Assembly (NCBI GenBank): GCA_003693705.1
Contig: RBZT01000500.1
Location: 103,725-167,724, forward strand
Source of the DNA: Polymyxa betae
Lineage: Eukaryota > Endomyxa > Phytomyxea > Plasmodiophorida > Plasmodiophoridae
Length of the DNA stretch: 64,000 bases
Reading direction: 5' to 3'
The position numbers were made by a program, and so were the translations under genes. Shown piece after piece: positions 46,808-58,066 of the stretch. The notes under the pieces are model-generated. The model was given only the letters and a program-made list of their open reading frames with translations, was not told the DNA's origin and ran no database searches. Every line of letters begins with the position of its first letter. The stretch's first letter is position 1.

Positions 46808-49511
46808 ATGTCGGCGGCGTCCTGCCTATCAGCCGATCCCGATGCTGATTCCGATGATATTTTCGAAATCGAGGACTATTACACCGCCTCGGATCTTGAA
46901 GGGTTGCTTTTTATTGGTATTTTGCTATCCTTCTGACCCCTTACAGGCTAATCGTTGTGTTCGAAAAACTTCTGAAGGAATGGAGACCGCTTATTCAAGA
47001 CAAAATCGGGCGACGAACGACAATATCTCGCGGCGAAATCTCTGTAGAAGTCGAGATTATCATTCCCGGGACTGCAGAAGCAGACCCTGATCATCCGATT
47101 GCTTTGCTTGAACTTCCAGTTCATATCAGCTTGGTTCCCCATATCACAACCAGCGTTGGAAGCGAGGCCAGATATGTGCTTTCAGCCGCCTGTATTGCTG
47201 CGTATTCGGTTGGTATCGACGTCCCGTTTATCGCTCCTTGCGACGAGTCACTGTGGACTGGGCGATCCTTAACGTCTCGCCATCAGGTCTTTCAACCGAC
47301 TCTTGTCATTTTCACGTCATTTGACAAATGTATCAGGTGGAAGTTACGGAATGGGATATTCCTGAGCGATTGACGAACCTTTCTGGAATATTATCGTTAT
47401 TTTATGATCTAACTGAGCGGTCGCCGCCAAAACAGCTTCCAACGATTACTGTTGAGTACGCCTACGACTACGACCAGTTCGATATCGATGGTATGGTGTC
47501 CCAAAATCTTCGTACGAATAAGAGCTTGGCCGGTTCCGCCTTGGAATGGGGCTGTAGAGAGAAGCAACGTTTGGTAATGCATCTGTTGGCTCGCTGGAGC
47601 CCCTTCCCTGAAGGAACGTTCACAAGTAGCAGTACCCTCACCGATCTAAACCCTGAAGCTGCTCCGATTTGGAAATTACATTGTCATCTAGGTTAGATCT
47701 TGTATTTGTTTTTTAATTTAAAAATAATGAGTTTCCTTTAAGATTTACATTTAACTGCTGTAAAATGTTGTGTCTTTTCTTATGAGAAACTTTAGCACCT
47801 GGCTCTAAATTTCGTCTCGTCTCCAATGTGAAACGGTTCTTATCGACATGTTCCGCCCTTTCCGATTACTCGACCCTGGAAGCTATCACACGACGCGACC
47901 ACACTTTTGCTCCATCTTTTATGATTCAAGAACAAATTCGTGATGTATTCCGCAGCCATGATTCGGTGCTTTATAGCACTCCTAGAACTAATTCTCCCAC
48001 CAATTCCTGCCCGTTCCAATCATTATTGTCCAGTCTGGTTTTGGCAATGATGCAACAATCTCCTCATGAACCTTACAGAATTGCTCAGCTCTTTGTCGCA
48101 TTTGTTGCCGAACTGCAACGTTATTGGGATGAGGGTCTGTATTCATCATATAATCACCTGAATATGGCTAATAATGCCTTAGGCCACCCGCTTCCCGGGC
48201 TATTAAGTGATATAGAAGCGGCGACTCCCGATCTGAATTGCTGCCTGCTTCATCAAAAGCTGCAAGTTCTGAATCAATGCATCCAGCTACGAACGGTTGC
48301 AGTCGATCGCGGCGCCCAGTTGATATCTCCCGTTGTTGAGCGAGCTAAGCATTGGGCTGATTATGACTATGACGATTTTGAAGATGGCCTTGAAGAATCC
48401 GATCAAGCTACCAACACTGCTAGCAATGCAGAGCAATCGCAGGACGCCGAGCCTGAAGGGATTAATTACGATATCACATTACCAGACGTCTATCTACTCA
48501 ACGGGAAGGCGAAAATGCATGTTCCAATAACATTGGAATCTCCATTACTAACTGAAGATGAGGTAATGAGCATTGTGCTATCGGGTCTTCAAACTATCAA
48601 TTTTGTGATCAGATTCAAGAGCAGCATGAGATTTTAGCAGGTCTTGGGACAGATCATGCATCAAGTACAGTTCGTGCCGAGCTGCAATCGTCATCGCTGC
48701 TTTCAGATATGTCGGCTTTCAAAGCCGCCAATCCCGGGGCAGAGATTGGCGATTTTGTGCGATGGTCAGTTTACATTGATTTCTGCAGAATTCTCACGAG
48801 TTGGTGCAGGTATAGTCCAAATGATTGGATAGATGGAAAAGGTCTTTCCAAACGAATGTCGGGCAGCGATAATCTCTGGAAACGCTGCTGGGCCCGAGCA
48901 GCACCATGTCCCGCTTCACGACAAACGCCATTATTCGATTATGTGGCTCAGGGAGAGCGCATCCTCGATTATTTCAGGACCATCACACCATCAGCGCTAA
49001 TGGAGCAAATCTCTGTTATTGCCATCGTCAATGCAGCATCGGTTATTGCCAGGGCGTTTCCTAATGTGGATGACTTTCCATCTGCCAAAAGCTCTGTCGA
49101 ATCAATGTTCCAGAACGCTAATTACGATGTGATCTTATCTCGAGTATTCGCTCATTCGCATTTCATGATTAACCATTAATCTGGTCATTTTAGATCGAAC
49201 ACGTTGAACAAATCGCAGAGCTTGTAGCAAGATTATCTGGAGGTGTTTTCAAACCATCTGAAATTGATGACATTATCCGCAATGGTACTGCAAATATTGA
49301 ATTCGGGAGAGAACGAGTAATTTCTTTAATGCATGAAAGGGCGAGGTCGCTGGGCTATCCAGATCGTCAGCTTTACATGGTTTCAGCTAAAGACTGCAAC
49401 GATAGCACTTTATATATTGCTGTGCAATTAGATGGCGGGACTCTGATAACAGTTAACGATCGATCTGTGCCATCGCAGATGATTTTCTGCTCAACTTTGC
49501 CCGTTAATTAG
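46808..49511 (+). CDS. RAB3GAP1: Rab3 GTPase-activating protein catalytic subunit (RAB3GAP1)
   Basis: Catalytic subunit of the Rab3GAP complex, which acts as GAP for Rab3 and, with the non-catalytic subunit, as exchange factor for Rab18 at ER and lipid droplets. The first exon encodes DDDIFEIEDYYTASDLE, the family N-terminal motif. Later exons give LLKEWRPLIQD, PFIAPCDESLWTG, EWDIPERLTNLSGILSLFYDL, FVAFVAELQRYWDEG, and DLNCCLLHQKLQVLNQCI. Next come an acidic insert, SAFKAANPGAEIGDFVRW and CPASRQTPLFD, which are the catalytic-region blocks. I resolved a 48-bp intron at about 47286-47333; others lie near 46905, 47700-47795, 48630 and 48815. The last exon ends FCSTLPVN at 49511. Length is near 800 residues, shorter than the human protein. 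Confidence 0.9.
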
Positions 49512-50415
49512 TCGTTACTCAAATTTCTGGTTGAGTCCTTCGCAATCTTTATCAAGGTTTCGAGTCAATGAGCCTTAATAACCTCAGCTGCTCCTACCTC
49601 CATATACAGTAAATTGTCTTAATGCCACGCCAATATCAGAGTTTTCCAACAAGGGTTTATTTTGCAGTTAATCTATTATTCTGCTAATCGCGCCTTGGTC
49701 ACTATGTCTATGGGAACCGAAGAGGTGCTGCTTTGATTAACATCGATCATTGATTGGTGATTGTGATCGTTGCTTATTTCTCAATCGAGCGACCTGTTGC
49801 CTGTTTTGAGTAAAGCAACGATGCAAGCGTTTTGATGCAGAACAGAGAGAGTTAAACAGCTACAAAGGATTCGATGTTTGTTAAACTGAAACTCAGTTGA
49901 ATACACCTCGATGAAATACTGTATTGCTTAGCTGCGTTGCGGTTGCCTCGCTAATTGCCAAACACAACATTTTGGCCTCAAACCTTAGGAATACACGCTT
50001 GAGCAATGTTTACCAATGCAACGATGTAGAGTTTTAAAGCAAGAAGCTATCGCGAATATTTGATCGACAGCATGTTCGATTCCAACAACTTTCATGTTGG
50101 CCCAACTCTATCCTTCATCCTATCTTGTCTGTAATCGCTCACATCTCCCCAGGAATATATAACTATCAAATGAGAACATTTTATGAGACCATTTACATGC
50201 GACGGGAGCAGCGTCAGCTTTACAAACAGCTTTCGTTGATTGCTCCTTTTGACAAGGAATGAATCATCATCTACACCTCGATGACTCATTTGTTCGAGTC
50301 ATGAATCAACGTTTGGAATGACAATATTGTTTCGCTAGCTCGTTGTTCATCATATTTCTATTAGTCGCAGAACTTCAATATCCCTCGATCTAATATTTGT
50401 AACTACCACAACCTA
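49512..50415. other. Intergenic, no gene seen
   Basis: 900 bp of AT-rich sequence between RAB3GAP1 and secreted protein F. Holds the promoter of the latter. No gene supported. Confidence 0.5.
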
Positions 50416-51054
50416 ATGAAAACGTTCCTAGTTGCCGCCTTAGCATTGGTCGGTGTGACCCAGGGCGACCGCCGTATGAACGGTTTCGACGATCATCATG
50501 GCGACCATCTCGTCCATGAATCCCGAATAGACCCGATCGACGTCGGGCATCACCGAACCGTTCCTGATTATATGGGACACGAAGACCGTTTCGATGGGCA
50601 CCGAACAAGCGAGCACCATGACCCAATCCATGACAAGATCCTGCCGCAGGACGTTCTTGAGCACCCTCTTGGAGGCGCTAAGTACGAGGGCGTCCACAAA
50701 GCCGTTAAAGAAGACAAGGGTGTCTGGCATGATGGCCACGATGGATGGCACGGCGATCATGGACATGGCGATCACGGCTACCACGGCGATCACGGCTACC
50801 ATGGCGATCACGGTGACCATGGCGATTACGAACATGGTGATCACGATGGATGGCATGGACATGGCTATGAGCACGGCCATAATGATCATGGTCATGATGG
50901 TTATGAACACGGACACGACCTGCACGCCAATGATTTCTTTGATGGAGTTCATGGATTCCACGGTCATGGCCGGCATGGCGACGACCACCACGAGGACGGC
51001 GTTCGAAAGTCGCTCGAGCACGATGATATCCCTCGCTATCATGGATATCACTAA
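50416..51054 (+). CDS. Secreted His/Gly/Asp-rich protein F
   Basis: Single exon, 212 residues. Signal peptide MKTFLVAALALVGVTQG. The first 100 residues are mixed, with many His and Asp. The middle (about 50740-50920) is a quasi-repetitive array of H-G-D-H-G-Y/D and H-G-H units (for example HGYHGDHGYHGDHGDHGDY), and the C-terminal part has HGFHGHGRHGDDHHED. No Cys or membrane helix. The H-G-x repeat resembles the HGHDG repeat of protein C (36265), but there is no Thr/Ala motif. Likely an extracellular metal-binding protein by composition. It also resembles histidine-rich glycoprotein-like low-complexity proteins, so homology should not be assumed from composition alone. Confidence 0.78.
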   Translation: MKTFLVAALALVGVTQGDRRMNGFDDHHGDHLVHESRIDPIDVGHHRTVPDYMGHEDRFDGHRTSEHHDPIHDKILPQDVLEHPLGGAKYEGVHKAVKEDKGVWHDGHDGWHGDHGHGDHGYHGDHGYHGDHGDHGDYEHGDHDGWHGHGYEHGHNDHGHDGYEHGHDLHANDFFDGVHGFHGHGRHGDDHHEDGVRKSLEHDDIPRYHGYH

Positions 51055-51222
51055 AGCGCTACGCGCAACTAACTATCATAAAATCTAACGTAATCAGTTT
51101 CAAGAACAAAATGATCAATAGGTAGTGCTTAGGAGTTTAAATAAACTGAAGTTCAACAAAGGACATCGCAGTCAATCGTAGCATTTTCTTGGTAGATCGT
51201 TGAGAAATCGCACAGAAGTCAA

Positions 51223-52706
51223 TTAATCCTTCGTTTCTAAGACCGGCAGATTGTCTTCATCGTTAACGATATGGAATTGGATTGAAGCTTTCATAGAATC
51301 GTGCCTACCGACATCGGAAGAAGAAAGACTATTCAAGAATTTGCAGAGCTTAACGGCGGCATCCTGAAGCGGTTTTCGGGAGCGTGTTGGAGGATGCCAA
51401 ATTGTTCTGTCAGAGTGTAGCCGAGTTAACCGTAACCGATCCATAAAGGTGGGAATCAAACGAATATGGCGAAGTTCGCCGTAGACAGGAGAGATATCCA
51501 CAACAATCCAGGCACCAAATTCCGGATACTTCTCATCTCCAGGATTCATGAACCCTTCGTAATCGTTGATGAGATCGCCGGCTCCGTAAACAATCAACTT
51601 TTGCCGGTAGCGCTCAAACCCACGAATATGATGAGACGAATGTCCATATATCAAATGGACGCCACATTCCTGAAATCGCATATCAGAACGCCAATCGGCA
51701 AATAAGCAGCAAAAGCCATACATCAATTAGCCGATGTGCGAACATTTGACGATAGAGTTGGCCATCGTTGTACCTGTAGGCCCAATTAGGACCCCAATGA
51801 ATCGACAGGATGCGAATAACGCCAGATGCCGGATGATCGTGCGGTTCGAAGACGCGTTTGGCGATGGTAAAGGCGCGATCGACATCCTCCTCAGAGCGAA
51901 GCGCAGGCAGATAAATCAAGCCGGATCGGTTCTCCATCGCTGCCCAGGATGAAGGGGTCCCCGAGCTAAGCTGCAACATCAGACCAGAAATTCACGCACC
52001 AGAGTGGACCGTACCAGCCCGTCGCCATCGCGAAGGTTTGCAGATGCGAGTCGCCGATATTCAAGGTGAACGGCCGTGCGGCATCAGCGAAATCAGCGCC
52101 GGCGCCGACCATGTTGAATCGGCCTCGCAGTAGAGGCAGCGATTCCTGCTCGAAGGCGCGCCGCCCGAAATCGAGCGCATGATTGTTGGCGAAAGCGATA
52201 ACGAAGGGCGTCGGGGACGAATCCCCATGCGCTTCAGCAGCAAAAGCCTCGAAAAGTTCGGGAAGATTATCGCAATGCAGATGGTAGTTGATGCCCTTCT
52301 GGAGAGGGACGTCATCATTAAAGATCGAGGTGGTGACGGCAGTCTCCAGATTGAGGATTCGAAGATCGGGAGGTTGGCCGAATTGCAGGCCAAGATAATC
52401 GCCCCAGATATAATGCCCATGGCGGTTCAGGTCGCGAATCTCGTTCAGGCTGGGATCGGTACGCGGATCATGGCCGGGATGTAGAGCTGCCTGAAGATAA
52501 TAGGAAGCGGGCATGGAGTCGTGGATTTCGGCATCACCTGACGTCTGATGCCAACATGACAGCTGGACGCCACGACCAAGCATGTTATCGCCGCCATTGA
52601 GCAAAATTCGAATGGAGCGCTTCGTGGCGGTCATGGAATGAAATGGCGCGGGCTGCATCCTGCAATTTGGACCATTCGGCACAAATGATTCTCTTGCGTC
52701 CGCCAT
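51223..52706 (-). CDS. CapA-like protein (PGA_cap, calcineurin-like phosphatase fold)
   Basis: Protein of the bacterial CapA/PgsA family (poly-gamma-glutamate capsule synthesis, metallophosphatase fold). The first exon (52706 to about 52010) has the metal-site motifs GGDNMLGRG, LNLETAVT and FANNHALDFG, and a glycine motif in MVGAGADF. After a 49-bp intron (GT donor just after ATGWY's Gly-Trp, acceptor before SGTPSSW) the second exon carries LSIHWGPNWAY. The third carries GVHLIYGHSSHHIRGFERY and LIVYGAGDLINDYEG, the C-terminal block of the family. Stop at 51223. Such genes occur sporadically in eukaryotes, mainly fungi, and are mostly bacterial. The introns show it is settled in this genome and not contamination. 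No signal peptide seen. Function here unknown. Confidence 0.85.
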
Positions 52707-53862
52707 CGGTGATAATCCGGCTTGATACGTTTAGTTGAATACAGATAATCTGATGGGCTTGGGCATCCATTGGCCTATTCGAATTCAGATTGGTCTCTCC
52801 TAGATGAAATAGATCCATCCATCCAATCCATTCATGGTCTGTGTCGTTCTGGTACAGCAATAGGATCAAATCATCAGCTCGAGCAGAACCGCCTCGACAC
52901 CGCCAAAGTCGCGTGTAGTCTCATTCATTGATTGAAATGTGATCATGGCTCCGATTTTCTATCACCTCTTTAACTTCGCTTCTATGCTTATGTTACATTG
53001 GCAGTGGAGGAGACAGGAGTGAAGGAGTGACATGATACGGGGTTGCGCTGCGATGAAGAAATCTCCCTATTTGATGGCGCAGCCCTTCCAAACGTAACCG
53101 GCAACCTTCCTCAGTACCAGTCGATAGGTAAGAGCTGACATCTTCCGACCATCAACACTTGGAAATGAAGATGGCCCATAATAGGAATGTCTTAATGTTC
53201 ATTGTGGAGATTAACAATGCGAGCCGAATGACGACGATTTCAAAATGAAGATACCGTTCAACATCAAGGCGGGCCAATCCTCAACAGTGACCGCTTAACG
53301 GCGATTTCCCATATCTTTCCGGTTGACTGTTGCGCGAAGTGGCTGGCGCTATGTGCTGACGATAACGCCATGACGTGAAGTGACAGCATGTGCTACCCTA
53401 TTTTACGTGACCGTTGCGTTACCAAGTGTTAAGTAGCCTTCGAGTACTTGCGGCCGGCTATTCTACGTATATTCGGAACGTTCTCGTTTTGGCCTTGTTT
53501 TCATGTTAAAGCGATCTAGTCCTTATGTGTCTAGATTGTATGCACCCGGGTCCATGTGGAAGCTGGAGACCTTACCTGCTACTGAATGTAGGCAGAATCT
53601 GATCCATGCTCTGAACTCGTTTGCTGAAAATCCCAAAACCATGAATGTTGCACACTCTTATGAGTCCTGATGTTCTCGACGCCAAACCGTCTCCAGATAT
53701 TCAATTAATCGTCTTTCAAAAACATCTATAAAAATAGAAGGCCTGGCACTGCTAGATGCAGCTGGCAAACGATTTAGGGGTAGGGTTTTAGGGTTTCGGC
53801 TCCAAGTTGCAATCCCGCAACCATCGACATCTGTCTGCTCTGTGTCTTTGACGTTACATTCA
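52707..53862. other. Divergent promoter region, no gene seen
   Basis: 1.15 kb between CapA-like and dihydroorotase start codons. Contains the telomere-like stretch listed at 53773-53797 close to the dihydroorotase start. No gene supported. Confidence 0.5.
53773..53797. repeat. Telomere-like repeat upstream of dihydroorotase
   Basis: Reads TTTAGGGGTAGGG and TTTTAGGGTTT, about 66 bp before the dihydroorotase ATG. Imperfect TTTAGGG units, comparable with the intronic copies at 20800, 28724 and 29771. Confidence 0.75.
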
Positions 53863-55292
53863 ATGATGTCTCGTAATTCAATCACTATTCGTAAAGCTGA
53901 TGATATGCATCTTCATGTTCGTGATGGGGACGCCCTAGCCACTACCATCACCATGGCTCTACCGCATACTGCTCGAGCCATTATCATGCCGAATCTGACG
54001 CCTCCCATCACCACCACAGAGATGGCTCGTGCTTATCGCGATCGTGTTCTGTCTCATACAGGCAATCGTCAATTCACTCCATTGATGACTCTGTATTTAA
54101 CAGACCAAACCACGCCCGAAGAGATCCTTACTGCTTCAACATCTGGAATTGTATTTGCCTGTAGAGATTTCTACGCTTTTAGTTGATTCTGCTGAGCTTC
54201 GTTTAGGTAAACTATATCCTTGTGGAGCGACGACCAATAGTGCTTCGGGCGTGACCAACATCGAAGGGAGATATCCGGTCTTCAGAGCAATGGCCCAATG
54301 CCAAATGCTGCTTTTGGTTCATTCGGAAGTCACCGACGCCGACGTCGATATCTTTGATCGCGAACGTATTTTTATCGAGAGGTGACTTTCATCTTATCAT
54401 AATTTATTTGTTCACATTTCTCTTCAGGTACATCGACGGAATTGTTCGGAACGTTCCTGGTCTGAAAATTGTACTGGAGCACATCACTACCAAATTCGCT
54501 GTGGATTATGTACTCGCATCGCCAGCCAATATCGCGGCTACAATCACGCCGCATCATTTATTGGAGAATAGGTTCGTCTTAGGATCTGTTTATGCTCTTG
54601 ACGTGTTTTGATATTTCTGGGTCCAGGAATGCATTGTTTAAGGGCGGTCTACGACCCCATTTCTATTGCTTGCCGGTCTTGAAAACGGAATCTGATCGAA
54701 GAGCCTTGCTGTCGGCGGCCACCAGCGGATCGCCAAAGTTCTTTATGGGCACAGATAGTGCTCCTCATTCAAAGCATAATAAGGTGCAAATTCACTTAAT
54801 ATACCATACGAGTATGGTTCAGTGGAATCTTTATTACTCGAATTATGTCTTTAGTTGAAATTTGGGTGTGTTGATAGCCAAACTTCTTTTTCAACCGATG
54901 TTTCCTTGCGTCGTCCTTTAACTTATGTTCTTCTAATTTGTGATTGTTCGGCCTCTGGATGCTCAATTCTTTCCACAGGAGACGGAGAAGTGTAGCGCTG
55001 GATGCTTTGTCGGATATGCATCTCTTCAGTTGTATGCCGACGTTTTTGATTCGGTTGGAAAGCTGGACAAGCTCCAAGATTTCACCAGCGTATTGTGACT
55101 GCCTCTGTTCTTCATTGTAGCTTAATCACATTGCTTCAGACATTTGGAGCGCTGTTTTACGGTCTCGGCCAAAATGAAGAGCTGGTGACACTCGAAAAAA
55201 AGTCCTGGACAGTCCCGGAATCATTCCCATATCAGGACGGAGTCGTCGTACCATTTCGTTCTGGAGAGAAGCTGCAATGGACAATTGTATAA
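53863..55292 (+). CDS. URA4: Dihydroorotase, PyrC/URA4 type
   Basis: Third step of de novo pyrimidine synthesis: cyclises carbamoyl-aspartate to dihydroorotate. A monofunctional class II enzyme, not part of a CAD fusion. The metal site is complete: MHLHVRDGD (HxH), the carboxylated-Lys segment [31 protein letters not shown], and [13 protein letters not shown] near the C-terminus. The last exons give [17 protein letters not shown] (split over an intron near 54783-54978) and, after a 50-bp phase-0 intron, [22 protein letters not shown]. Start: two adjacent ATGs at 53863/53866; the first is chosen. The stop is at 55290-55292. Family length. Confidence 0.93.
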
Positions 55293-55836
55293 TAGTGGAC
55301 GAAGAAGCTGCAGTTGAGCAAGTCTAGCGAAGATCTCTTGTTTAGTTAAATGAATATTAATTCGATATTGGACAGGTTCGTACTAAAACTTTGCCTTTGC
55401 CTCAGAATTGGTAAATGCTCAGATAGAATTGACTTGATGGGACAAACTGTCCTCTTTTCTTGAAGCAACCCTTTTCCCAAGACTTCAAAAATCTGTAGGA
55501 AGGATTGTTACGTTGCTAAAAACGCACTCGGAGCCGTACGTAGAACTGTTATCAAGAAAACAAAATACCGTATCTGGCGGAAAGGTTGGCTTAGGAAAAA
55601 CATGTCGACATCACAAAATCATCAACGATACAGTCGGTTTTGATTTACCCGTCATTATTGGTAATACATTCTTTTTTCAAATTGAGGTGTTCAATTAGTT
55701 CAATGCTTTTGCAGTCGACTGGAGCCTCAGAATTATCAGATTCCGTGTTGTTGCACCGACCGAATGAAAGCGTCACTGAAAGTGACTCGATGAATCCGTT
55801 TGATTTTTTCTTCGCAGGACTTCTTCGCACGGAAAA
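55293..55836. other. Intergenic or 5' exons of the following small gene
   Basis: Open stretches (for example 55513-55698) exist in shifting frames. One exon ending near 55786 can be spliced in frame, over a 46-bp intron, to the small gene at 55837. Nothing conserved was recognised. Confidence 0.35.
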
Positions 55837-56034
55837 ATGGATGTCATGAAGCTCCCGAGACAAACATTTCCTGATGGTCTCATCGGGAGACCGCTACTGG
55901 GTATTGATCTGAGACCCATCGTCGGGCGAGGAAAATATCTGCAGTACGACCGAGTACAGGAGCTGATGCGAGAAAAGTTTCAGAAATTCAATCAATGGTC
56001 GCTTCAGCTGGACGAGAAACGAATCCGACAATGA
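55837..56034 (+). CDS. Small unknown protein or last exon of one
   Basis: Reading frame ending FQKFNQWSLQLDEKRIRQ, with a GIDLRPIVGRGKYLQYDRVQELM core that looks like real coding sequence. The first Met is at 55837, but an upstream exon can be joined in frame (see the preceding entry), so the true start may be earlier. Its stop overlaps the start codon of the BBOF1-like gene by a few bases, which is odd for separate nuclear genes. The two may belong to one transcript or a more complex exon structure. Family not recognised. Confidence 0.4.
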   Translation: MDVMKLPRQTFPDGLIGRPLLGIDLRPIVGRGKYLQYDRVQELMREKFQKFNQWSLQLDEKRIRQ

Positions 56035-57788
56035 CGGAGTCAACAAAAACCGCCACAGCTGCAAACGAAGGCACGACGCCGATACCGCCAGATCTCGGCG
56101 TCTTTCGTAGCGAAGCTGTTCAATTTTTAAGAAGGTAAACGTGACATCTGGCTGCGAACAGAGAAGATTAATTTAGTGCAATATAGGGCGTTAGAAGAGC
56201 AACAACGATGCAGCGAAATGTACGCCCGTGAGATTCAATTATTACGAAAGGATGTGAAGTCGCGCGAATCTGGAACGGCCAGCATGGTCGCCTTTTTGCA
56301 AAAACGCATGAAAGTTTGCTGAAAACCGACGCCGTTTGGAATCGTAATTGATAGCGATTGTTAGGCGGTCGAGACCGAACATGAAGAGGTTTCCGCAAAG
56401 CTGGAAGCCTTTTTAGCCAATGAATCGGCGCATATCGCAGCGGTCGATGCAGATTGTGCAGGGAAGGTGGCAGCCGCCCAACGCCAAGCAGCCATTCAAG
56501 TCGAAGAGCTGAAGCGAAAGCTCGCCGAAGCCGAAGTAAACTGCCTGCTTTTAGCCTGGGCGCTTTCTGATCCATTACAGGCGCAGCTAACAGCGTTAGC
56601 GACGTTTCGCGACCAGAAGAGTACCGTTGAGGGTGAGATCGAACGTCTGAAGCGCGAACTAATCGCACGCGAGAAGACGTTTCAGCAGCAAACCGAATTA
56701 CTTGAACGGCAACATCGAGCTGAACTCGTCAAGGTAAAGAATGACGACCAAAGGCCCGTTCGCTGACATCGGCTAAAGGGTCGGCAATCATGCTTAGCTG
56801 AAATCGCTTCGGTCCATGAGACGTCACGCCGTATAGCCGAAGACGATCTTAATGCCGAATCGAAACGGCTCCGGGTCGAGAGGGCCCGCCTTCACTCCGA
56901 ACTGCAATTCCATGAGGCGCAGACGGAACGCCTAATGGAGGAGAACGAAAAGCTACAAAAGCAGTTGAGAGTCAGTCAGCTCGGTTCTGAAACGTCGTTG
57001 ACGAACTCGGCGCCTTCAGGAGCTTCGCCAGGAGCTGGACATTCAGAATGAGAAGGAGCGCCATTATGCAGCACGAGGTGCCCAACAGCAACGCAAGATT
57101 CGCGAACTCTCTCGTAAAGTGGAGAGCGCCGAAAACGACGCCGTCCGCCAAGCATTGAATGGAAGGAAAGAGGTCGAAAAGGTGAACGAAAGTAGGTTCG
57201 ACTGGCCAGTTCTGAAGAACGTCGAACCAGGTTCAGAAAACGGTTGAGGCCGAGCTTGCCACCCTGAGGATTGAAGCGGCAGAATGTCGATCGCTGGCGA
57301 CGTTGCGGGAGAAAGAACTAAAACAAATGAGGCAATTAGCTGGGGTCGGTCTTCCTCTCATTCGCTATAACAATTTGCTTGTTTTCTATTTCATCGGTTC
57401 TTAACCTAACTGAACTCAGTTCGTATTTTTTGTTGATAATGTGTGCAGTTAATTGCATCGCAAAACTCTAAATCCAAATTAGGCAATTTTAACGCAAAGG
57501 ACGCAGATCGAGCGGTTCTTCCATGAAGCAGTCAGGGAAGTTCGGGCTCAGAGTCAAAAAGAAACGAAAGAGAAACCGACGAGGCGTCGTGCGACAGGAG
57601 ATGATTATCTGGATTTAGAACCGAGTGAACGGAATCGTATCCTGCATCTGATGTTCGCCAGGCTCAAGGGACGTCGATCGAACCCGACCCAGACCCCGGC
57701 ACACTCCTTCCAAACAACCACCAAAACGCGACTGCCGCCGCCGTATGTCGAGCCCGAGTTTCAGTTCGTCACCGAGAAGGATCATTAG
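56032..57788 (+). CDS. BBOF1/CCDC176-like (DUF4515) basal-body coiled-coil protein
   Basis: Long coiled-coil protein. Exons open MTESTKTATAANEGTTPIPPD, and the first intron of 52 bp rejoins in frame to FLRRALEEQQRCSEMYAREIQLL. Charged heptad-type helices follow (AKLEAFLANESAHIAAV; AAAQRQAAIQVEELKRKLAE; EGEIERLKRELIAREKTFQQQ; RIAEDDLNAESKRLRVERARL). The last exon has QIERFFHEAVREVRAQ and then EPSERNRILHLMFARLKG, which resembles the C-terminal VLRLLFAKMNG-type ending of BBOF1 (basal body orientation, motile cilia). The tail is Thr/Pro-rich. Assignment rests mainly on that ending; generic coiled-coil similarity is weak evidence. At least six introns of about 40-60 bp. Confidence 0.55.
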
Positions 57789-58066
57789 CGATTTTAATAT
57801 AAGAATGAACAAAACTTCGAAAAGTTGAAAAAATTTGAGAAACTCCTTCGCAGTTTATTTTTCGCGCTGTCCGAAAAGTGCAAACTTATAACAAGTTTGT
57901 ATGGCAAATTGGCAATACATAGTTTGTGCGGAGAAACGTGCCAACGCGCGGCAGCTTGTCGTCATCCAAGTCCACGAAAGTCGAAGGTTCCCTGCTGACC
58001 TACCATGCGCAGACTCGAAATGGTGGGCTGAGGCGACGGGCATAGTCGACGTGCAGGATCTTAATG

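Noticed and set aside
50440-51051. 203-codon minus-strand frame over secreted protein F that looks like a membrane protein
   Set aside because: Same artefact of antisense His/Asp/Gly codons; no start context or domain.
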